NCBI GenBank assembly: GCA_011065225.1
Contig: JAAKFC010000035.1
Span: 1-10,997, forward strand
Direction: 5' to 3'
Length of the DNA: 10,997 nucleotides
Source: Chlamydiota bacterium
Lineage (GTDB): Bacteria; Chlamydiota; Chlamydiia; Chlamydiales; Rhabdochlamydiaceae
Part shown: positions 6,974 through 10,997 of the stretch, one piece after another
How the letters are laid out: each line of letters opens with the position of its first letter
How positions within the stretch are numbered: position 1 is the stretch's first letter
Program-made: the position numbers and the translations under genes
Notes under the pieces: model-generated
Database searches by the model: none
The model's input: the letters and a program-made list of their open reading frames with translations, nothing else
What the model was told of the DNA's origin: nothing

Positions 6974-7817
6974 ATTTCTCCTCATCGTCCTTCTTTTCAT
7001 CGGTATGGATAAAGTCATCCGCACCCAAACGAATGGCTTTCGCATCGAAAAAACAGAGGCCGATTATGCTCCAAAAATCGAATGGGAAACCTCTTCTTCT
7101 TTGCCGCCGCAAGAAATTTTCGATCAGTCCTACACCTTTTTGGGAAGCGGTGTGCAGTGCTATGCTTTTTTAGGCGCCGATGGCGAAACCGTCCTAAAAG
7201 TATTCAAACATTACCACCTTTGGCCTAGCTCCAAAATCCTGCGAAATCTGCCACTTCCAAAATTTCTGAAAAATTGGCAAAACACCATTCTAGAAAAACG
7301 AGAAAAGCGAATAAACAGCATTTTCAAAAGCGCCCAAATCGCACAAAATGAACTACCGGAGCAAACCGGTGTTTTGCATCTCAATCTCAATCCCTACAAG
7401 GAACGCTATCCCGTCATCACCATTTATGACAAAATTGGCATTCGCTATCAGCTCGATCTAGACAAAACCCCTTTCCTTTTCCAAAAAAAAGCAGACCTTC
7501 TCTTTTCCTATCTTGAACTCCATAAAGAAGAGACCAAAAACATCATCGATTCCCTCTTCACCTGCATTCACAATCGCACAGAACTCGGCATTTCCAATAG
7601 CGATCCCATTGTCAATCGCAACTTTGGCATCATGGATGGAAAAGTGATTGAAATTGACATTGGCTCATTTGTATCCAATCCCCAAATCAATAGCCCCCTA
7701 TTTTCAAAGCGTGAACTCTTTTATGAAACCCTCGAGCTAAAAGAGTGGATCAAAAAGCACACCCCTGAGCTTTTGGATTACTTTGAACAAAAACTTCAAC
7801 AGGCAATCCGGCTATGA
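6957..7817 (+). CDS. Kinase-like membrane-anchored paralog, copy 7
   Basis: 286 residues, overlapping copy 6 by 17 nt. The purine-rich GAGAAGAA at 6942-6949 is a fair Shine-Dalgarno. The frame is open almost 200 nt upstream inside copy 6, but the alignment and anchor fix the ATG at 6957. The membrane segment is about residues 7-17. The post-anchor Arg-Phe-Cys is missing (Lys-Val-Ile, 19-21), though Gln-Thr-Asn-Gly-Phe is kept; an Arg-Phe-Cys does occur, but before the anchor (3-5). The Gly-rich loop is Gly63-Ser-Gly65-Val and the lysine is Lys81. Then come Glu-Gln-Thr-Gly-Val (135-139), Gln176-Lys-Lys-Ala, Asn214-Ser-Asp216-Pro with Asn222, and Asp234-Ile-Gly-Ser-Phe. The Asn for Asp at the first position is shared with copy 6, its closest sibling by eye. 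An A8 run lies at 7483-7490. Confidence 0.86.
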   Translation: MKRFCKFLLIVLLFIGMDKVIRTQTNGFRIEKTEADYAPKIEWETSSSLPPQEIFDQSYTFLGSGVQCYAFLGADGETVLKVFKHYHLWPSSKILRNLPLPKFLKNWQNTILEKREKRINSIFKSAQIAQNELPEQTGVLHLNLNPYKERYPVITIYDKIGIRYQLDLDKTPFLFQKKADLLFSYLELHKEETKNIIDSLFTCIHNRTELGISNSDPIVNRNFGIMDGKVIEIDIGSFVSNPQINSPLFSKRELFYETLELKEWIKKHTPELLDYFEQKLQQAIRL

Positions 7818-8695
7818 AAAATTGGGTCATTCAGGGAGCTCTTTTCTTCATAGGATTCATTGCCGTTGAACGCTTTTGCCACAAACAAACCCAAGGTTTT
7901 CAGCTCCAAAAAATTCAAGCCGATCTTCCCCATAATTCTGACTGGGAAACCCTCCTTCCCGGAGATCATACGAGCCAAAGATTGCAAACCATCCTTTCTC
8001 AGCCCTATTCTTTTCTAAATAGTGGTGGCGAAAGCTATGCCTTTGTCTCAAAAGATGGAAAATACGTTCTGAAATTTTTCAAGCTCCATCATATGCGTCC
8101 AAAAAAATTTGCAGATAAATTTCTTCCCTACCCTTTGCGAGCCAAATACCAAAAAAGTCGAATCCAAAAACTCACCGCCCTCTTTTCTAGCTGCAAACTG
8201 GCCTATGAACGATTCCGCCAAGGAACGGGTCTTGTTTATCTCCATCTCAATAAGACCGACTTTTTGCATGTGAAACTGCAACTCTTCGATGCAATTGGCG
8301 TCTTGCACTCCCCTGACCTCGATCAATTGTCCTTTGCCCTACAAGAAAAAGCTGTCATGGCATTTCCCACCCTTTCTGCCTTAGCTGAAGTCAAAGAACT
8401 AGAAGCTGCCAAAACACGTCTTTCTGCCCTCATAGACCTCATTGTCGCAAGATGCCAAGCAGGGCTTTCTGATCACGATCCGCGCCAGCGCAATTTCGGC
8501 TTCGTTGGAGAAAAAGCCATAGAGATCGATCTCGGCTCGTTCACGATCGATGAAACCCTAAAAATTCCAAGTAACACAAACAAAATCCTTTTGTATGAAA
8601 CCCTAAAATTGCGCCGCTATATCAATAAGTACCATCCAGAACTTTCCGATTTTTTAGAGGAAAAAATCAATAACAAGTTGACCAAAGGTACGTGA
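7814..8695 (+). CDS. Kinase-like membrane-anchored paralog, copy 8
   Basis: 293 residues, last of the array, sharing ATGA with the stop of copy 7. The Shine-Dalgarno is weak (AGG, 10 nt before), so coupling is likely. The anchor is about residues 5-18, followed by Glu-Arg-Phe-Cys (19-22) and Gln-Thr-Gln-Gly-Phe. The loop is Asn69-Ser-Gly71-Gly72, lacking the first Gly; the lysine is Lys87 in Tyr-Val-Leu-Lys-Phe-Phe-Lys. The helix ends in Gly-Thr-Gly-Leu and the hinge is Gln177-Glu-Lys-Ala. The catalytic-loop-like segment, Asp220-His-Asp222-Pro...Asn227, is one residue shorter than in the other copies, so Asp222 to Asn227 has exactly the Asp-x4-Asn spacing of canonical kinases. Asp239-Leu-Gly-Ser-Phe follows. 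Its final codons contain the promoter of the downstream Hsp20 gene. Confidence 0.86.
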   Translation: MKNWVIQGALFFIGFIAVERFCHKQTQGFQLQKIQADLPHNSDWETLLPGDHTSQRLQTILSQPYSFLNSGGESYAFVSKDGKYVLKFFKLHHMRPKKFADKFLPYPLRAKYQKSRIQKLTALFSSCKLAYERFRQGTGLVYLHLNKTDFLHVKLQLFDAIGVLHSPDLDQLSFALQEKAVMAFPTLSALAEVKELEAAKTRLSALIDLIVARCQAGLSDHDPRQRNFGFVGEKAIEIDLGSFTIDETLKIPSNTNKILLYETLKLRRYINKYHPELSDFLEEKINNKLTKGT

Positions 8696-8706
8696 TTTCT
8701 TACAAT
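8678..8706 (+). promoter_or_regulatory. Sigma70-type promoter of the hsp20-glycosyltransferase pair
   Basis: TTGACC (8678-8683), a 17-bp spacer and TACAAT (8701-8706) form a near-consensus promoter with one mismatch in each hexamer. The -35 box lies inside the last codons of copy 8. The ATG at 8714 begins 8 nt after the last base of the -10, so the expected transcription start coincides with the start codon. No CIRCE-type inverted repeat is present, so HrcA control is not indicated. Confidence 0.62.
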
Positions 8707-8713
8707 ACAAACC

Positions 8714-9142
8714 ATGGCTGAAGAACAACCTCGCCCTTTTTGGCCCTTTCCCCGTTCTAGGCATCCTTTTTCTTTTTTGGAAAACGTCGGTGATGATTGG
8801 GATTTGCAAGAATTCGCAAATCTAAACGGCCTTACCGTCTCCGAAGATGATCAGCATGTTACTGTCGAAGCTGCAATTCCCGGTATTCGCCCTGAAGAAA
8901 TCGACATGACCTATGACAAAGGGATCTTATGGATCAAAGCCGAAAAAAAAGAAGAAACCGAAGACAAAAAGAAAAAATTCTACCGCAAAGCCCATAGTTC
9001 CTTTTCCTATCGGATTGCCGTTCCCGGGGAAATTGATGAGGCCAAACAACCCGACGCCGTATGCAAAAATGGGATTTTGCAAGTGACCTTTTCTAAAACT
9101 CATAAAGGATCTTCCAAGAAAATCCCAATTAAGGAAGGGTAA
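8714..9142 (+). CDS. Hsp20-family small heat-shock protein
   Basis: 142 residues, normal for bacterial small heat-shock proteins, which are ATP-independent holdases that bind unfolding proteins as oligomers in the cytoplasm. An aromatic and proline-rich N-terminus (about 1-35) is followed by the alpha-crystallin domain (about 40-130): Val-Glu-Ala-Ala-Ile-Pro-Gly-Ile (51-58), Pro-Glu-Glu-Ile-Asp (60-64), Gly-Ile-Leu-Trp-Ile-Lys-Ala-Glu (70-77), an acidic/lysine-rich loop, Phe-Tyr-Arg-Lys (89-92) and the hallmark Asn-Gly-Ile-Leu-Gln-Val (119-124). The C-terminal Ile137-Pro-Ile139 is the I-x-I motif used for oligomer assembly. The next in-frame Met is well inside the crystallin domain, so ATG 8714 is the start despite lacking a Shine-Dalgarno. 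The stop overlaps the glycosyltransferase start by one base. Confidence 0.93.
   Translation: MAEEQPRPFWPFPRSRHPFSFLENVGDDWDLQEFANLNGLTVSEDDQHVTVEAAIPGIRPEEIDMTYDKGILWIKAEKKEETEDKKKKFYRKAHSSFSYRIAVPGEIDEAKQPDAVCKNGILQVTFSKTHKGSSKKIPIKEG
9131..9139 (+). promoter_or_regulatory. Ribosome-binding site of the glycosyltransferase
   Basis: AAGGAAGGG at the 3' end of the Hsp20 gene; its AAGGA core lies 6 nt before ATG 9142. The TAATG overlap indicates coupled translation of the two genes. Confidence 0.6.
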
Positions 9143-10824
9143 TGAGACTTAAGCTCTTCCTCATTCTTTTTCTAGTCCTCGGTGTGTCTGCTTTTTTTGC
9201 CAAGGATTTCATCCTTTCTCATAAGAACAAAACAGAAAAAACCTCCCATCCCGTCACTGAACAAAAACCCTTTGTGATTGTTATCCCCTCCTATAACAAC
9301 TCCAAATACATCGAAAAAAACCTCCGCTCTGTTTTTTCGCAAGATTATGAAAATTTTCGAGTGATCTACATCAATGATAATTCGCGCGATGATACTCTTG
9401 AAAAAGCGAAAACCCTTTTGACCCAGCTCGACAAGAAAGGGTGTGCTACCCTCATTCACAACCCTGTAAATGCAGGTGCCCTAGCGAATATCTACAATGC
9501 CGTTCACTCATGTCATGATCATGAAATCATCATTCTTCTCGATGGTGATGACTATTTAGCGCATGAGAATGTACTAAAAATCCTCAATCAAACCTATGCC
9601 GATCCGGGTGTCTGGATGTCCTATGGCAATTACCTCGACTATCCCTCCTTGAAGCAAGAGCCGTGCATCTGCAAAAAATTACCAGACAAAGTCATCGAAA
9701 ATCGAACCTTTCGATCGAGCACTTGGGTAACCTCCCATTTGCGCAGCTTTTATGCCTCCCTCTTTAAAGAAATTGAGATTGCCGATCTCTTCTATCGCGG
9801 CCGTTTTTACTCCATGGGTTGGGATTTGGCTATCATGCTTCCACTCCTTGAAATGTCTGCTCCAAGGATTGCCTTTATTGAGGAAACCCTCTATCTCTAT
9901 AACCGAGAAAATCCCATCAGCGACCACAAAATCAATATTGACTTCCAAAGACAATGTCATGAACATATTTATGCAAAACCGCATTATCCCTCCCTGAGAC
10001 ACCTCCCGAGTCATACCACGCAAAAACAGTCTGCTGACCTCGTGATCTTTTCTGAAGATAACCCCACGCAAATGTATGCACTTCTCGAATCGATTAAACA
10101 CTATGTCACCGGACTTGGAAAAACAACCGTTCTCTATAAGACTTCATCGCCCGAAATTGAGAGCCATTACCTCGAAATCAAGCTGGATTTTCCAGGTGTG
10201 CAATTCATAAAAATCGAAAACAATTTTAAAGCCCTCCTCTATGCAGTAGCTTTCGACATCCCTTTACCTGACAGCAAATATATCTTGTTTGCTGAAGATT
10301 CCCTCATTGTCAAAAATCTTCTCGATCTCTCAAAAGCTATTCACACACTTGAAACGTCAAAAGCCTATGGCCTCTATTTTTCTCATCATCAAAATCTCGA
10401 ATTTTCTAAAGAGCTCAGCCGTCATGAGCCGATTCCCCCTTATTCAGCTCTACGTGGAATTGCCTCCGGTGAAATCCCCTTTGCATGGCAATTTTCTGCC
10501 GGGATCGATGATTGGAACACCCCCAATCCCTTTTCCCTCGCTCTTTACCGCAAGGAAGACATAAAAAAACTAATGCAAAATCTTGATTTTGATACGCCAC
10601 TTACTCTCCAATACGAGTGGGCAAACCATACTCCACAAGAAGCAATCGGCCTCTTCTATCCAAAGGCAAAATGCGCTCACCTCTCCCCTCTTCAATCTCT
10701 TTCTAAGGAAGACCTCATAGAAAAATTCGAATCTGGACTCAAAATCGACCTCACCCCCTTTTTCCAGATCGAAAGCCCTTCGCAGGAAATTTCAGCAAAT
10801 TTCGAGTTTGTCCCCAGAGATTAA
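9142..10824 (+). CDS. Membrane-anchored family 2 glycosyltransferase with extra C-terminal domain
   Basis: 560 residues. A hydrophobic signal anchor (about 4-20) is followed by a linker and a GT-A fold glycosyltransferase domain (about 43-260). Landmarks are Val-Ile-Pro-Ser-Tyr-Asn-Asn (47-53), the nucleotide-sugar strand Tyr-Ile-Asn-Asp-Asn-Ser-Arg-Asp-Asp-Thr (76-85), Asn-Ala-Gly-Ala (110-113) and the metal-binding Leu-Leu-Asp-Gly-Asp-Asp (132-137). Residues near Gly-Trp-Asp (226-228) probably form the acceptor side. Residues about 297-520 form a second alpha/beta unit beginning Ala-Asp-Leu-Val-Ile-Phe-Ser, with Phe-Ala-Glu-Asp-Ser at about 384-388 where a DxD-like motif could sit; it may be a second, divergent GT-A domain. 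The donor and acceptor cannot be told. Envelope polysaccharide or protein glycosylation is a family-level guess. Confidence 0.85.
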   Translation: MRLKLFLILFLVLGVSAFFAKDFILSHKNKTEKTSHPVTEQKPFVIVIPSYNNSKYIEKNLRSVFSQDYENFRVIYINDNSRDDTLEKAKTLLTQLDKKGCATLIHNPVNAGALANIYNAVHSCHDHEIIILLDGDDYLAHENVLKILNQTYADPGVWMSYGNYLDYPSLKQEPCICKKLPDKVIENRTFRSSTWVTSHLRSFYASLFKEIEIADLFYRGRFYSMGWDLAIMLPLLEMSAPRIAFIEETLYLYNRENPISDHKINIDFQRQCHEHIYAKPHYPSLRHLPSHTTQKQSADLVIFSEDNPTQMYALLESIKHYVTGLGKTTVLYKTSSPEIESHYLEIKLDFPGVQFIKIENNFKALLYAVAFDIPLPDSKYILFAEDSLIVKNLLDLSKAIHTLETSKAYGLYFSHHQNLEFSKELSRHEPIPPYSALRGIASGEIPFAWQFSAGIDDWNTPNPFSLALYRKEDIKKLMQNLDFDTPLTLQYEWANHTPQEAIGLFYPKAKCAHLSPLQSLSKEDLIEKFESGLKIDLTPFFQIESPSQEISANFEFVPRD

Positions 10825-10835
10825 AAAAATTATTC

Positions 10836-10905
10836 ACCACAGAGATCACAGAGATCACAGAGAAAAGTTTGAAGAAGTCTCTGTGGGCTCTGTGATCTCT
10901 GTGGT
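10836..10905. repeat. Large hairpin built from 9-bp CACAGAGAT repeats
   Basis: Two 28-nt arms (10836-10863 and 10878-10905) are complementary at 26 of 28 positions around a 14-nt loop. The left arm is three tandem copies of CACAGAGAT, the last incomplete. An A tract, not a T tract, follows the right arm on the forward strand. On the reverse strand the hairpin is followed by GAATAATTTTTTT (10835-10823), so as an intrinsic terminator it would fit leftward transcription better. It may still end the rightward transcript as a stable 3' stem. Accessory palindromes of this CACAGAG type occur between genes in diverse bacteria, as I recall, so a dispersed REP-like repeat is the leading alternative. 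Confidence 0.75.
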
Positions 10906-10941
10906 AAAAAAAATCTCTAGATAAAAAGGATTATTAACCTT

Positions 10942-10947
10942 TATAAT
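10942..10947 (+). promoter_or_regulatory. Candidate -10 element
   Basis: A perfect TATAAT lies 6 nt before the ATG at 10954. No convincing -35 is present (TAGATA at 10918-10923 with an 18-bp spacer is poor), and the surroundings are very A+T rich, so a chance match is possible. Confidence 0.3.
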
Positions 10948-10953
10948 ATTTAT

Positions 10954-10997
10954 ATGAAAATTACGAATGTTCTTAATAATCAGTCCTTTATACAATA
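10954..10997 (+). CDS. Possible 5' end of a further gene
   Basis: ATG at 10954 opens a frame with no stop through the last base, giving only 14 full codons (Met-Lys-Ile-Thr-Asn-Val-Leu...). It follows a TATAAT at close distance, the same arrangement as at copy 1 and the Hsp20 gene, and has no Shine-Dalgarno at usual spacing. Too short to assign a family, and it could be non-coding. Confidence 0.35.
   Translation, partial: MKITNVLNNQSFIQ

Noticed and set aside
1960..7880. Conserved Cys after the anchor as a lipoprotein lipobox
   Set aside because: The residue before Cys is Phe or Leu, not Gly/Ala/Ser, and the Cys is absent from copies 2 and 7, so lipid modification is not supported.
1927..8695. 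Array as frameshifted fragments of one large gene
   Set aside because: Each unit has its own anchor, complete set of motifs, C-terminal helix and stop, and most have ribosome-binding sites; these are separate full-length paralogs.
8696..8713. CIRCE (HrcA) operator before the Hsp20 gene
   Set aside because: No inverted repeat resembling TTAGCACTC-N9-GAGTGCTAA is present in the short gap or in the end of copy 8.
10836..10863. Tandem 9-bp units resembling a tiny CRISPR array
   Set aside because: Units are contiguous with no spacers, far too short, and form one arm of a hairpin; no cas-like gene is nearby.

Overview
The window is about 11 kb of densely packed, A+T-leaning bacterial DNA. My best guess is an environmental (amoeba- or protist-associated) member of the Chlamydiae. 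This rests on the bilobed hydrophobic segment of the reverse-strand protein, which resembles chlamydial inclusion-membrane proteins, on the look of the flanking proteins, and on a large tandem family of unrecognised membrane-anchored proteins. No marker gene is present, so the assignment is inference.

Layout. (1) Positions 1-702 hold the 3' part of a forward gene for a beta-rich, probably exported protein. (2) Positions 697-855 hold a 145-bp MITE-like palindromic insertion with 16-bp terminal inverted repeats and 7-bp flanking direct repeats; the stop codons of the two convergent neighbours lie inside those direct repeats. (3) Positions 851-1909, reverse strand, encode a protein with an N-terminal bilobed membrane domain and a C-terminal GNAT-like acetyltransferase domain. 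(4) Positions 1927-8695, forward, carry eight consecutive, overlapping paralogous genes of 266-296 codons. (5) Positions 8714-9142 encode an Hsp20-type small heat-shock protein, and 9142-10824 a membrane-anchored family 2 glycosyltransferase with an extra C-terminal domain. (6) Positions 10825-10997 contain a large hairpin made of 9-bp repeats and possibly the start of another gene.

The eight-gene array is the main item. Each protein has an N-terminal membrane anchor, usually followed by an Arg-Phe-Cys...Gln-Thr...Gly-Phe signature. Next come a Gly-rich loop and an invariant lysine (Val/Ile-Leu/Ile-Lys), then Asp-x-Asp-Pro...Asn and finally Ile-Asp-x-Gly. The order and spacing match the ATP loop, beta-3 lysine, catalytic loop and DFG motif of the protein-kinase-like fold. 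I read them as a divergent, membrane-anchored kinase-like family expanded by tandem duplication. The kinase assignment comes from motifs alone.

Each array gene overlaps the next by 1-23 nt, so they are probably co-transcribed and translationally coupled from a promoter just before copy 1. A second good promoter inside the end of copy 8 appears to drive the Hsp20-glycosyltransferase pair. Both promoters place the expected transcription start at or next to the ATG, suggesting leaderless mRNAs. There is almost no free intergenic DNA apart from the MITE-like element and the last 173 bases.
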